64,000 bases of DNA from Elgaria multicarinata webbii (Eukaryota > Chordata > Lepidosauria > Squamata > Anguidae), in contig NC_086173.1 of assembly GCF_023053635.1 (NCBI RefSeq), positions 146,862,697-146,926,696 of the forward strand. Reading direction: 5' to 3'. The notes beneath the pieces are model-generated. The model ran no database searches and was not told the DNA's origin. It worked only from the letters and a program-made list of their open reading frames with translations. Position 1 is the stretch's first letter. Every line of letters starts with the position of its first letter. Shown here piece after piece: positions 10,629 through 23,000 of the stretch. A program made the position numbers and the translations under genes.

Positions 10629-11720
10629 CTCCCTGTCCCCTTCTCCCTTCGTTTCTTTCTCCGTCGCTTCGATCCGAAAACTTCTTCTTGGAAAGCAGCA
10701 GCAGCATAAAGGTGAAAAAAGGAAGCAGAAGAAGAAGAAAAAGGAACTGACTAACCCAACCGATTTTTTTCCCGGCAAGAGCCCTGACTCAGATCCGCCT
10801 GGATCTCCTCCCTTCCCCTTGGCTTGGGGATCGAGGGGCAGGGGAAAAGCGAGATTTCAGAGGCTGCTGAAAGCCCAGGCAAAGGCGACCTCGAAGGATC
10901 AGTCGCAGCCAGCCACGCGCCCGGCCAAGATGGGCCAAGCCACGGATCCAGTCCACCGCCTGCTCCACACCTCCAAGACCAAGCTGGCGTGAAAGTGGAG
11001 AGGGATCCTTTTCTTTCCGTCTTGGCTCTGGGGATTGGGGGATTTCCTGGCGGCTTCTGTGGCAGCTTCTGCGAGGAACCCAGACAAGCCATCGCTCCAG
11101 ATCTGGTTTCTCATTTGGCGTGGACAACCTTTATCCTGTCTGCATCGGCTCAGCCTCTCGGACTCCGTGAACATTCCCCGCTAGAGGTTGGAAGGTAGTT
11201 CGGTGAGAAGGTAGAAAAGGGGGGGTTCCTTTGATCTCGGACGCCTGGGTTTACATTTACTACTATCTCTGTCTCACCCTTCCAATCCTCAGGTGCGTTG
11301 GTTCTGTCAAATTTCTGGGAGAGAGATATAACCAAAGGGATCCTTTGATCTACTGCTTCCGCTGCGGAAGTTGAAGAAGAAGAAACACTCTCTTGTCTGA
11401 GTTCCTGGACACCTGAATTCCTGGAATTCTCTGGATGTAAGGAATTCTTTTCTACGAAAATCCGCCCGTCTGGCTGCATTGTTTCTCTTGAACTCCTGGA
11501 TTCTAACTGAACTGCTGAGATTTGAGCACATCTTCCTCATTGCTTCGCGGATTTTGTTTCCTCGGCTGGAATCCTGGCTTCTGACCCAGTTAAGGACTTC
11601 AAAAGGTGGAGCTGGGTACCAAAGTCAACTTAGCACTGCTGTCCTTTTTATAACCGTTGGTTCTGCTGGCTTTTGAACGTCCAGGATTGCTTAAAATTTG
11701 GAAACTCTTGAACACTGGTA
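10000..11720 (+). promoter_or_regulatory. Probable promoter and 5' UTR region of PPP1R18
   Basis: GC and CpG content rise here relative to flanking repeat DNA. A GGGGCGGGC box lies near 10150, and long CT tracts lie at about 10412-10500 and 10589-10627. The PPP1R18 coding exon begins with its own splice acceptor (AG at 13428-13429), so at least one untranslated exon must lie upstream, and this is the only promoter-like stretch before it. Candidate donors are GAAG|GTAGTT (GT at 11195) and CG|GTGAGA (GT at 11203). Neither can be proved by eye. Overlapping ORFs on both strands here look like composition artefacts. Confidence 0.4.
10589..10627. repeat. (CT)n microsatellite in the putative 5' UTR region
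   Basis: About 19 CT units run within a longer pyrimidine-rich stretch. Confidence 0.95.
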
Positions 11721-12257
11721 AATTAGATTTGCATTGATCTTGTTTACATGTCTCTCACTACCCTATGCTCTCCCTCCACCCCTTCAGTCATCCACTGGGG
11801 TGTCCAGATCAGTTTATGTCATTAAACATCTTTGCCCGACATCTTCATCAGACGGAAACTGGAGCCATTCAGAATTTATTTTATTTAAGTTATTTAAATT
11901 ATGCCCCCCTCTATTTTGTAAAAGCATAAAATTTAGCATGTTTTATTTATGCCCTACTAGACTTTGTGAAAGCATATTTTTTTTAGCATTGAGGTGGTAT
12001 TACTTTCTGTAAAGACATATTAATCTCCTAGACCCAGTGCCAAGTCACATGGTTTCTATGTGACCTTCTGAACCCAAACTATTTTCCACCCCAAATTCAG
12101 TTTGAAGGAATCCTCCCTATCCATTAGGCTAAACGTGGGAGGAAACAGACTGGACTGTTAAGGCAACTATGGTGAAATTCACTTCACCCTTGCTTTTGGG
12201 AATCAGGTTCCATTTCTAGGTGTGAAAGCAGAAGACCTCCATGTTTAATCTAGATTA

Positions 12258-12348
12258 AGGTTGCAATCCTATACACACTTGCCTGGGAGTAAATCCCATT
12301 GAACGCAATGGGGCTTACTTCTGAGTAGACCTGTATAGGATTGCATTT
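12258..12348. mobile_element. Short palindromic MITE, GGTTGCAATCCTATACA family (best copy)
   Basis: It begins GGTTGCAATCCTATACAC and ends TGTATAGGATTGCA, near-perfect inverted repeats, around a centre CCCATTGAACGCAATGGGG. Degraded copies were seen at about 9885, 24889, 25060, 25365 and 51755. Confidence 0.7.
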
Positions 12349-12859
12349 CAAGTGACCTGCATAAATAGTTATTCCCCTGGGTCTGTGCCCTCACCTCTTC
12401 AGATTACTGCATGCCACTATTTTAGTCCAGATTATTTTGATCTTGAATAACTACCATCTCCGGTTTTGTGTTCAGGGTCACTAAAACAGATTTACAAGCC
12501 CGGCTGCTATATAAAAATGCATTGCAGAAAGGACAGGGTTTTTTTTTAAAAGCAGTCAGTGGTGGTTGTGTCCTGTCCCCGTCCCCCGCCTCTTTCTTTA
12601 ATTGTGGACAGAAATGTGGTTACAGGGCTCTACTTGAAATAAGTAATCTTTAGGTCATTGCTGTTGCCCCTTCCGCTGCTCCCTCGTTTGAGTGCTTGGG
12701 TTCCTTGTGTGAAGATCCACGTGTAGAACTGTCACCTCCCCAAAGGCATGGGAGGGAGGGGGTGTGGCGTGTGCCGGAAAGGGTGAGTGGATTGGGGTGG
12801 GGAGGGGGTGGGGAGGAAACAAGTAACAGGCGGAGCCCAGAGTTGGGCTTTTCATCTTT

Positions 12860-13429
12860 TCTCTCTCTTTCTTTCTTCCTGAATAGCCAGAAGACCTCTC
12901 AGTCCTCCTTCTCAACCCCTCCTCCTTCACTGTCTCCCCCTGTCTAGTTCTTACAGTTATCCCTCCCTTCTCCACCTTCTGGGTCTGCCCCTCTTGCTCC
13001 ATCACTGCCCTTCTCTCCTTCCCTGAATCTCCCCCTTCTTCTTTTCCACACACCCCCCCGCCTTCTCCTCTATTCCAGCTCTTGTCTTTCTCTAGCTCTC
13101 TTCCTTCCACACCTTTCTTCTCCAGGCATTTCCCATTGCTTAGTCTCCATTCTCTTCCCTTGCTCTAACACACCCTTCATTCTCTTTATCCCCCGCCCCT
13201 CTCTTTTCTCCACCCATCCCTACTTCGCTCTTTCTTTCTTTGCTCTCTTCTTTTCCTAGGCTTTTCCTTATCTCCTTTTCCGTCTTTCACTTTCCCTGAC
13301 GTGCTCTCACTCCCTTCTCCTTTCACGTTTTTTCCTCTGCTTTGTAGCCTCCTCATTGCTGAACCATCTCCCACCCACCCCACTTCCTTTTCTTTTTTTG
13401 TTTTGTTTACACTGCTCTTCCTTTCCCAG
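12860..13429 (+). other. Long pyrimidine-rich tract ending in the PPP1R18 splice acceptor
   Basis: For about 570 bp the + strand is overwhelmingly C and T, with only scattered purines, and ends in CTTCCTTTCCCAG|A at the exon boundary. This explains the long artefactual ORFs rich in Lys/Arg/Glu/Gly on the minus strand. It may form triplex (H-DNA) or simply reflect expanded CT-rich intron sequence. Confidence 0.7.
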
Positions 13430-13470
13430 ATTTCCCTGCTGGTCCCTGCTTTCCCACTCCTTGGGCGAAG

Positions 13471-15096
13471 ATGTCTTCGGCTCCAGCACTGCCAGAGTGG
13501 AAGCTCCAATTACTGGAGCGTCGGCGTAAGGATGAGGAGGAGGCCCGCCGGCGGGAGCGGGAACAGCAAGACCGCATGGCAAAGATGCCGGCCTGGAAAC
13601 GGGAGATCATCGAAAGACGCCGAGCTAAGCAGGGCTCCAGTACCTCTTTCTCGGAGCCTGGCGGGCCAGGAGGAACTGAGAGTGGGGTGGCCGCTGCGCC
13701 TGCTGCTCCCTCACCCTGCCAAGAGGGGGAGCCAGAGAGCTCGGTGCTGCAGGAGAAGATCGGTCCTGTCCATCAGAACCCTTTCATTCAGCTGGAGAAG
13801 CGACGCAACAAGGAGTCGGAGAGCGACCTCGCCAACGCTAAAGCCAAGCAGATTGTGGATCTATACGGGCAGATTCCAGGCGTCCGCACCCTGCGCGCCG
13901 ACAATGTCATCATTATCGAGACCGTCCCGGGGGCACCACCGGCGCAGCTCGCCAGTGATCGGCACGCGGGGGAATCCAAGTCAGGCAGCGTGGAGTCCCT
14001 CAACGAACTGCTGGCACGCCGCGGAGGCAGCGTGACTGAAATCCGCGCTGGGGAGGTCTTCATTGTCAAGTCCGCTCTGAGCCGCAGCGTGGAGGACCTC
14101 AATTCTGTTGGCAGGAACGAGTACCGGCCATCGTTGCCGGAGCAACACCGAGGGCGGGTGAGCAAACTGCTGAGCCGGTTTAGCCAGGATGATAGTGGTG
14201 GCCCAGTGTCACCACGACCGGTGAGGTCCCTCAGTACCGAGAACCTAACGGACGGCAGCTATGTGTCAAGGAAGCCTAGCCGGGCACTGGCTGATCCCAG
14301 CCCAACATGGCAACACCATGACAGCACACCCAGCCCTCCCCGTGACCTCCTGGGACTGACCCCGCCGGTGCCCTACACTGTGGCATCTTATCGCAGCCAG
14401 TTTGAAGCCAAATCAAGCAGCGGGGAGGCCTGGCCAGACAGCCCGCCAAGGCGCTCCCCAACCGGAAAGTCATGGGGTAGGGAGGCTGCCTCCCCGGAGA
14501 AAGGGCCCAGACGAGATAGTAGCGATTCTGAAGCTACTTTTGAGATCCACCCAGCGTCGCCACCAGCCCCGGTTGCTGAGGACGACATCCAGGGCAAGGC
14601 CTTGGCCAATCTGCGCCTGCACTCCCGGAACTCCTTTGTGGTAGTGCCGCGACGTGCCTCGGCCTCCCCTCCTCCCGAACCCAAGCAGGAAGCCAGCCCT
14701 TCCCCTCCTTCTGTCAAGCCCCCAGCCCCCACTTCCTGCTCCTCACCCAGATGTGAACAGCCTGTCCCGGACGCCGAAGAGCCGCCTGAGGCTGAGGCCA
14801 TGAGACGCGTTGGGAGCTGCAACACCAAGGAGGATGTCAGGGTGGGGGGCTTGGCCCGGGCCTCGTCCCCCCACCCAGCCGTGCAGCGTCGCAGTGGCAA
14901 CACCATCACTATCAATCCCCGCAAGGCTCCTGCGGCGCCTGTCACCGCCGTGGAGAACGGCATCGAGGGCGATGTGTCCACGGCTGTGGCGCCTGTGAAG
15001 AAACGCTATCCCACAGCCGAGGAGATCCAGGTGATCGGAGGCTACCTGTCCTTGCAGAGATCCTGCCTTGCGAAGAATGACCCGCACCGGAAAAAG
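13471..15096 (+). CDS. PPP1R18: Phostensin (protein phosphatase 1 regulatory subunit 18), coding exon 1
   Basis: PPP1R18 tethers protein phosphatase 1 to the actin cytoskeleton, capping pointed ends in blood cells (family knowledge). This exon encodes residues 1-542 of 617. The ATG at 13471 follows an acceptor at 13428-13429 and opens MSSAPALPEWKLQLLERRR. A second P-x-WKRE-x-x-ERRRAK copy starts near residue 43. Both match the mammalian N-terminus (IPDWKLQLLARRR, MPAWKRGLLERRR). Further landmarks are IGPVHQNPF at 97-105, IPGVRTLRADNVIIIE at 135-150, SGNTITINPRKAP at 475-487 and KKRYPTAEEI at 510-519. The middle is low-complexity, rich in Pro and Ser, and probably disordered. The exon ends AAAAAG|GTAGGT in phase 0; reading on to the stop near 15237 would be intron translation. 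The codon bias is GC-rich, unlike the surrounding repeats. Identity is secure. Confidence 0.95.
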
Positions 15097-15507
15097 GTAG
15101 GTGCACCTGTTGTTTCCATTGTTGTTTCCATTGTTGGCTTCTTCACATTTTGTTCCCTTCGGTTATCCTGCAATTTTTTTATTTTCTTGGTTGAATCTGT
15201 TCTTTTGCTGGCTTCCTGGGCACCTCCTGCACTCTGATTCCTCTTCTCTTACCTTTCTTGCATTGCCTCTTTCATTCCTTTGTCCCTTTTAGTCATCACT
15301 GCATCACTTCCAGTGTTTCCCAAGGCTGGAAGTTGTAGGACTTTTTTCTGTCTAAACATCCATAAGATTGCACCCTAAGTCATTTCAGTGTAATTCCTTA
15401 TTTGAATAACTGAAACTATTCATATAAGGAATTGCACTGAAACGAATTAACTTGCTGACCATCTTGTGAAAGGAAGTGGGATTCAACGGCAGCAAGTGGG
15501 ACCTATT

Positions 15508-15747
15508 TTATTTATTTATTTGTTGCATTTATATCCCACCTTTTTTCCTCCAAGGAACCGGGGGCAGCGTACATAAACCTCCTCCTCTCCATTTTATCCT
15601 CACAACAACCCTGTGAGGTGGGTTGGGTTGAGAGTCTGTGACTGGCCCAAAGTCACCCGGTGGGTTTCCATGGCTGAGTGGGGACTAGAACCCGGATCTC
15701 CTGACTCCCAGTCCAACACTTCAGCCACTATGCCACAGTGGCTCTCT
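15508..15747 (-). mobile_element. tRNA-derived SINE, squamate type
   Basis: Read on the minus strand it has a promoter-like head: GTGGCATAGTGGCTGAAG (A box) and GGGTTCTAGTCCC (B box). Then come CTCAGCCATG, GGGTGACTTTGGGCCAGTCA, CTCACAGGGTTGTTGTGAGG and a GGTGGGATATAAATGCAACA end with (AAAT)n. Copies lie at 31761, 37900, 34985 and 60813. Confidence 0.75.
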
Positions 15748-15837
15748 TTAGGATTTTACCTAGTCCTCTTTATGATTAAAACTTTCCTGTTTGGGGGATT
15801 TTTTAAAAAAAAGTAAGTACAAAATGTCTGTGTACAG

Positions 15838-15985
15838 TAGGTGACTGTTATTCCCATTTTACAGATGGGTAAACTATGCCAAGAGAATGCAGTTTGCTCA
15901 TGGTACAGTTCGCAACCTCGTGTCTGAAGGGATTTGAACCCAGGTCTCTCAGGATCAAGTCCAGCGCTCTAGCCAAAAGAAACCC
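15838..15985 (-). mobile_element. MIR-like SINE
   Basis: The + strand reads ATTCCCATTTTACAGATGGG then GGATTTGAACCCAGGTCTCT, the order seen in reverse-complement MIR. It is an ancient amniote-wide element and is diverged here. Confidence 0.65.
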
Positions 15986-17196
15986 ACCCCACCCCGGCTT
16001 CTGTTTGGATACTTCCTCTTGATATTAGCGATTCCCTTTATGCTAGACACAGTGGTGTACATTTTTATGTTTGGTTTTTTTAAAAGTTGCGTTAGATACA
16101 CAGTAATTTCACTCATTGCCATGTATGGCAAAGCAATTAACAGCTTCTAGTATGTCTGAGCAGCCACCCAGCGGAGTGCACTTGGGCTGCTTATAGACAG
16201 AGGGATCCTAGTGCTACTCATTAAAAGACATCAGTAAGCTCTTCTGTCTTTCTCACTTTAACACATTTCCTGTAGAAAGGAAGAATACAGAAGGTGCAGT
16301 GGGAAAATATGGGTGGGTTACAAATGGAAGATGGCATCTCTCTCCCCCTATTCCACCACAACCCTAAAATTCTGTGAATGAATTAGGGCAACAGCCCAGT
16401 AAAAGCGTCACCTGGAAGCACTTTTTGTCTATTTCTCCTGTGCTTTTTGTCCCCACCTAATCTGTCGTTATCTCTTTCCTTCATTCCTCCTCTTAATTTA
16501 CTGCTCACCTTCAACCCTCAGCAGTGCTCAGAGGAACTCTGCTACTTCCTGAGAGTTTCATTAGGTCTCCCAGTGCAGAACGGTTAAAGCAGGCAGTGCT
16601 TGATTTGTTGACATCTGACCCACAGCTCTCGGTAAGAGCTTGAGGCATTTTCCTTACAGGATGCTGAAAAGCTCCCTTTCCAGCCTTCTCACTCTGCTGG
16701 TGCTGCGTCTGGATGCTGTTAATGCAGGACAGAATGCATCTCGGGAATCAAAGAGATGTTGTCAGGCTGATGTAGGCTTTTACATTCATTTGCAATTGGT
16801 TTTGGTTTTATGGGGCGATTTTTTAAAGCCTCACGTGTGAAAATGGCCCTTAGCCGTAAGTGGTATTTATAGTCAACTGACCCCAGGAGCCCTAGTTACA
16901 GGCCAGGTCCCCTGTAGTGTTGGCTGGGTTTTACAAGCACGCATCCAGAATGCAAGTCTTCGCCTTTTTCAAAGGAGGATCAATATCACGGTTGTAGTTA
17001 ACATGTAATTGCTTGCTCATCTGAAATTTCATCAGGATTTGGCTGTGATCACTGGAAAGCAGCCACTGCCAAAGGGGCAAAAGCTGCCCCTGTTAAGGAA
17101 TGAGACATCGGTGGGGCACCCTTTGCTCTGCAAATGCCTTTCACCAATACGCTTGGCTATCTCTGAGTCCTGAAATTTTCCATAAGATATATATAC

Positions 17197-17380
17197 CATA
17201 TTTCTTCGATTGTAAGGCGCCATCGATTGTAAGACGCACACTAATTTCAGTACCACCAACAGAAAAAAAGCTTTGATTCTAAGAAATAATAAACGCACCC
17301 GCGATTCTAAGACACACCCCGTTTTTAGAGATGTTTATATGGGGAAAAAGGTGCATCTTAGAATTGAAGAAATACAGTAC
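17197..17380. mobile_element. Short terminal-inverted-repeat element, copy 2
   Basis: It opens CCATATTTCTTCGATTGTAA and closes TTGAAGAAATACAGTA. The body closely matches 2072-2245, including CTAATTTCAGTACCACCAAC. Confidence 0.6.
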
Positions 17381-18699
17381 ACACAAACCCACACAATGAG
17401 ACAAATGGATAGGACCCACTGTTCAAGAAAATAAAAAGGTATGTTATGATTTTCACAGTTGTGGCTCGTTGAGGTCAGAAAGATGATTCCGCCCCCCTCC
17501 ACTGTCATCTTAATTTAGATGTTGAACGCTTATGCTCACACTAGGCACTTGATAGAAAATTCAGATATATAAATCCAGTCCTCTGCTGAACATCTAAAAC
17601 GTAGCAAGGGGCGGAGCAATTTGGTGGTGGTGGGGAGCAGACTGGGAAGGGGTGCTTAACCATTCCCTAAACCACTACTTCTCCCCCATCTCATCTCCCC
17701 CTGCTGCTCCCTGCTATCTGCCTTAGGTTCTCAGATACATATTTTTCACTGCTGGAGCAAAAGCAGGTGGGGCTGAAGGGTTCAGAGAAGGAGCAGTGGT
17801 TGAGGCAGAGGAGGATTAACAACTTTCCCCACACCTACCATGTCTCGCGTTTCAGATCATGTCCTTCACTACTGCTTTTAGATGTTTGTTGGAGACTAAG
17901 GATCTCAGACATGAGCCTCTACCAAACTTCTAATTTGGCCCTTAAAACACACCTGTGCAGATCTGGCGGGGTCCTTTGAGAGTAACGTAAGAAGCAGGCC
18001 TGTGACTGTCTTCCCACAAGAAATGGGATGGAAGAAAACATGGGCTTTTTAGCAAGATGGACCTTTGGACCTTTTAGCAAGATGATTGATCAAGACAAGA
18101 CACCTTGGAGGACCAGAGGTGCATGAAGCGCAGGATCTGGAGGGAGCTGAAGGTGATTTTGTGGAGAAAGGAACCACTGGGGAAGAGTTGCAAATAAGAC
18201 GAGAAAAGGTTAGGACTGGGACCCAAGGAAATGACAATAGCAGCCGCCATCATAGTCATATGTTTGCTTGCTGTAAATGGAGCAAGATGAGACATGTCCA
18301 AACCAGAAAAGAATCTGCTGAAAATCTTACAGATAGGATGTAAGGCTGGAAATGCCATTGAACGTTTACACTGTGATTTGGGCCTTTGGGAAGGCAGGGT
18401 GCTGTGTGCATTTTTGAGGTTCTGTCTGAGACATCCAGGCCCTGTTGCCATGGTGCTTGGACTAAAACAAAGCAAGCAAGCTGTGGAAAAGCGGGGGGGG
18501 GGGGGAGGCAGTTGGAATGGGATTCATCACCTAACAGAGCGGAAACATCCCGTATTCATGATTTGCTAACTCATCTGGTGTGAGGAATTGGATAGGGAGA
18601 AGTTTTTATCCCTCTCATAATACTAGAACCTGGGGCCATTCCATGATGCTGAATGCCAGGAGTTTCAGGACAGATAAAAGGATTTATTCAGCGAGAACA

Positions 18700-19013
18700 C
18701 TGTTAAATATGGATTTCACTACCACAAATTGTGATGATGATAATCAGCTTGAATGGCTTTAAAAGGGGATTAGACATATTCATCAAGAATAAGGCTATCA
18801 GTGGCTACTAGTCCTGATGACTGTATATTATCGCCGGTATTCGAGGCGGTATGGGTCTACCAGTCACTGGGGACCATGAGCAGGAACATGCTGTTGTACT
18901 CATGTCCTGCATGTGGGTTCCTGGTGAACAGCTGGTTGGCCACGGTGTGAACAGAGTGCTGGACTAAACCGGCCTTTTGTCTGATCCAGCACAGCTCATC
19001 TTGTGTTCTCTGA
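18700..19013 (+). mobile_element. CR1/L3-type LINE 3' end
   Basis: It contains GGCTTTAAAAGGGGATTAGA (ORF2 end), AGGCTATCAGTGGCTACTAG, GTGAACAGAGTGCTGGACTA, GTCTGATCCAGCACAGCTC and a TTGTGTTCT tail. Related copies lie at 38300 (-), 43740 (+), 48205 (+) and 53245 (+). Confidence 0.6.
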
Positions 19014-19671
19014 GGAAGTCAGTCTTCTTCAACAGGAATAGCCCCATTTTGTATTCCCCTCTCGTCTATAAGCTTTACAGCTCGAAGGGTGCATACGATT
19101 CTATGGAACAGAGAAATATTTACATATGAAATGTTATGCTGTTAAGGAGTGGACACATTCATCACAATAATTACTTACTGAAGGGAAGGTCATTCAGAGC
19201 AGGAGATTGCAGGAGTGGCAACAACATTCTCCTCAGCAAACCCCACTCCCCACCCCTTCACTCTGGTCAACCTCTTCTAGCCTTGGAGGGAGAGAAGCAC
19301 CTCTAAGGGTAAGGGACCTGCACTGTGCATAGGCTTCGTCTTGAGCAGCAGCCCTTTGGACAAGATGGTGCCCATAGAGAAATCACTGTAGGCAACCTAT
19401 ATATCACAACGCGAGGGGGGGGGAGCTGAGAAACCATGAAATGATTGGTTGGTGGGGGAAGGGGTGGGGCTAGGGGAAGGGGTTGTAACCTTTGGGGGAA
19501 CCCAGGAGGGCCAGATTTGGCCCCTGGGCCTGAGGTTGCACACCCCAGCTGTATACAGTCTACATGCCCAGACCCCACGTTAGAGGTGCTTACCACTCCC
19601 TGCATTGACAGCAGGTCCAGCCCAAGGCAGGTCGCTACCTGAAGTGGGGAACTGCTGCCACTACCTCTTCC

Positions 19672-19689
19672 TTCCCCCCCCCCCCCCCA
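19672..19689. repeat. Poly-C run
   Basis: About 17 consecutive C residues. Comparable G or C runs lie near 18492, 24518, 40100, 49287, 54887 and 55483, and their lengths are likely to vary. Confidence 0.85.
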
Positions 19690-20002
19690 CAATCTGTCCA
19701 CTTACTTTTCTGTGTACACGTGTGCATGCACGCGCCTCAACAATCTGACTGACCGCTTGCGTGCCAGCTAGGTTTGTTTTCCATCCCCAGCATGCTGCCC
19801 ATAAGGTGTTTCCACCTTCAGGAGCCACGTGGCACTTGCATGTTGGGCAAAGTATCGTGGGAGGTCCTGGGACTTCCATACGCGCACAAAGAAAAGTAAG
19901 CTGGCTGTGGGGCCAGCCAGGTAGGTGGGGTTGGGAGGTGCACGAGCAGGTGGAGCGGAAGGGGAGGCATGTCGTGCGAGTGAGTGGTGGCATCTCCTTG
20001 GT

Positions 20003-20073
20003 CATAGAATCATAGAATAGCAGAGTTGGAAGAGGCCTACAAGGCCATCAAGTCCAACCCCCTGCTCAATGCT
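20003..20073 (-). mobile_element. CR1 LINE 3' terminus (short)
   Basis: TCATAGAATCATAGAATAGC is followed by AGAGTTGGAAGAGGCCTACA, the last 70 bp of CR1 in reverse, including the ATTCTATG-type tail. Confidence 0.8.
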
Positions 20074-23000
20074 GACGGCCATGCAGACAGCCGGCAGGAT
20101 CTAGAAGCAACAGGCCCTTCGGAGGGGGAAAGGGCTGCTCTTCCCATACTCCACTGCCTGCTGCGCCATCGTCCTCCCACTTCATGGTAGGGCCAGCCCT
20201 GAGTGCCAACACAAGACTTTGGAGTCAGAAGCGTCCAAAATATCCTGCTCTGAAAGAGTACCCGAAGTTCACTGCTCAAGAGAGAGCCTTTGTGACCAGG
20301 CTTGCCTTGAGAGCATCTAGCTAGCCCTGTGTTGGAAGACAAAAACAAAAGCCTTAAGTCCTCTCCCACAAAAGCCTTTTCATACCAGCTACGCTACATC
20401 ATCTTCGGGGGTCACCGGATGTGCCCCGAGCATGTATAAGAGCCCATCTCTTCTTTGCATCGTAAGGGGGCTATTTAGCTAAGTTGCCAGCTACGTGAGA
20501 GTCATCCCGGCTACTTCTTTGCTGCTGAGCGCCAGTGTGCAGTTTCTGCAGCCGGCTTCAGAAATGCTACCTAGTTTCCAACCACTGAACACATGCATCT
20601 TTCCCTGTCTCCTGGCTTATTAATGGATTTCCCCCTTCTATCTCCATTGCCAGTCTGTTCTACAGGCCTTGTACAATATCCCCCTGATGTGGGGAGATCA
20701 GGGGTGCCTTAAATGGTTAGCCCCTTAGCTAATTATACCGTTATGGGGATCCTTTGTCATCTTTTAATTATCACTCATTAAGGAAATTCCTGAGCTCTTC
20801 TGTTAGTCAGTCACCCATTAGTAGTGCTAGTGTTTTTCAGGAACATGTTCTTCTGAACCACATCTTCTCAACATTAAACTACATTACATTAAGCAAAGTT
20901 TAAATTGCTTTTAAACATTTTCGGCTTTTCAAAAGGAACTCTGGGAATTATATTTTATATTCAGGCACTGAGAGTTCTGCTGCAGCCACTAGCCTCCTTA
21001 CGGAACAGAGTTTATTTGGGAGGAACACCTGACAGTTGTAGAAGATGTATAATTAAAAGATGTACAATTAAAAACTGGCTTACACTTGTAGCAAAAGATA
21101 CAGCCCTAGTAGAGTTGCCAACTAACCAGAGAGAGAAAATCAGCTTGGACTGCTCTTGTGCTTTTAATATCGACCTGATGTGCAGAAATCAGCCTACGAA
21201 GCTTGTCACCGTATTGAAATAAAATTTATCGGCTGCCAAGAGTCAGCACAGCAAGCTGCTGCTAAAGGCACTACTACAATAGCTGGTTGAAACTTTGACA
21301 GCCATACTGACTTTGAGCCCTGGACTTCAGGTTCTCTCATCCAAAACCAGTGGCTGGGATCCAAAGTGCCACACGCAGCCACGAGAAGGGAAAGTTGGCA
21401 AGCCTTCTTCCAACGTGCATGGAAGCATTTTGTATTCATGCCCAAACGTCTCTCAATTCCAGCCAATGTATGTTTGAAGAAACCCACAATTTCGCATGCC
21501 AGTGGTGAGTACAACTGCCATGTCCAGATCCTATGAGGGCTTTCAGCCACCTTGAGCACCATTTTCTGGAAAGGCAGGATACAAATTTAACAGAGAAATA
21601 ATGAATAGGATACTGTGACCTTAAGAACGGCAGAGAAGGGGAATTTCTACCAGGCACAGCTCCTCTGTTCTGACACAGCAGATATCTGCCTTGGGTGCAA
21701 CTCTCTCCTCATGAATTCCAGTTGAGGTTGTCAACTGACCAGAAAGCAAACAAACAAACGAACATAGCCTGCCCTGTTCCTATGGCTAAACTGCTGTTTG
21801 GTCTGCAAAGGTCTGCAGTTTAAGATTTTTCACAGCATGGCCATAAACATCAACATCCGTTAACATTTGCAGATTAAGGTACTGTTAAAGGAAGAGGAGC
21901 AGCAGCCAGAAAAAAGTTGGCAATTTCAGGGAAGGAATCCATCAATTGGCTCAGGTAATCAGAAAATGCAAGCTCTTTTATGGAGTTAAGGTTGCTACTA
22001 CTTTCCTGACAAGGCTCCTGTGTCTTCCAGCAGTTTCGTCAGAGGTAGGCATTCATCAGATTATGCGTTCACCACCACTAAGTTTTGCTTATTGATTCTT
22101 TGCCTGTTGTGCACCTGTTAAAGATACAATAGCTTTTCTAGTGATGGGACACACACACACACTAACAACAATAACAGTACTCAGAGCATTCCTATATTTC
22201 AGATTGCAGCTCACAGGGATGAGTGGAGAAAAGAGAGTTGGAGATAGTGCTACTTTTTTTACCTGAAGCATCCAAACTTGGCTGCAGAGAGCCAGTTCAC
22301 ACATTCCATTTTTTAAAGCGTACATTTTATGTTTGAAGCATCCGCCTGACAATGCAACACTTGAATTCAAATTCATGAATTCATCATATGGGTACATTTG
22401 TCATCAAGTTAGGATTGACAGCTCTCTATTTAAAAGTATACCTGGGTTGGCCTCTGCATAGTGTGTGAAATTATGGATAGAATACCAGTCCATGTCCCTC
22501 CCGTAGGGCCTGGAAGAATAGTACCTCAAAAAGAAGTAAACTCAGGGCCAAAACAGACATAAACTCTGTATCTAGAATAAGAGAAGGGCCCCCAGCCTGG
22601 ATCTTAAAAGCCCCCCTACCCACCATGCTAGGATCCTGATCTGGATGGGGGCCCCTCAGCCTACTCTAAAGTAAAACTGAAAAAGACATCACTGCTAGAC
22701 ACAGATTTAAAATAATGTCAGCTTTGGCCTTACAAAATTAAAGGCAATGTTGGTTTATTATTGCCCACTCTCTGTGTTAGCAAACTATAGACAGACCATT
22801 TATCTGTTATTCTCATATTTTTCATTATTATTCCTTTTCACAACAGAACGGTCATGGTCCTGTATTTGTGTGTTTTATAGTCCCTCGTAGAATATTTTGA
22901 CTTTGGTTGAACCTACTTGGTTTGGATAGCTTGGGTTCATTGTGGTGACCTGCATATAGATGGCCTTACCTCTGCTTTTATTATCATGTGAGATCTCACC

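Noticed and set aside
10239-10778. Ser/Leu/Pro-rich and Glu/Arg-rich ORFs on both strands
   Set aside because: They are translations of CT microsatellites in the putative 5' UTR region.
12655-13110. 151-codon minus-strand ORF rich in Lys, Glu, Gly and Arg
   Set aside because: It is the complement of the long pyrimidine tract. Composition alone explains it, and no domain is seen.
13301-14035. 244-codon + strand ORF overlapping PPP1R18
   Set aside because: It is an out-of-frame shadow of the GC-rich PPP1R18 exon 1, which has clear phostensin similarity in another frame.
15097-15240. Continuation of the PPP1R18 frame to a stop near 15237
   Set aside because: Similarity to phostensin resumes in exon 2 (KISFSE). 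The extension is hydrophobic, intron-derived sequence after a good GTAGGT donor.
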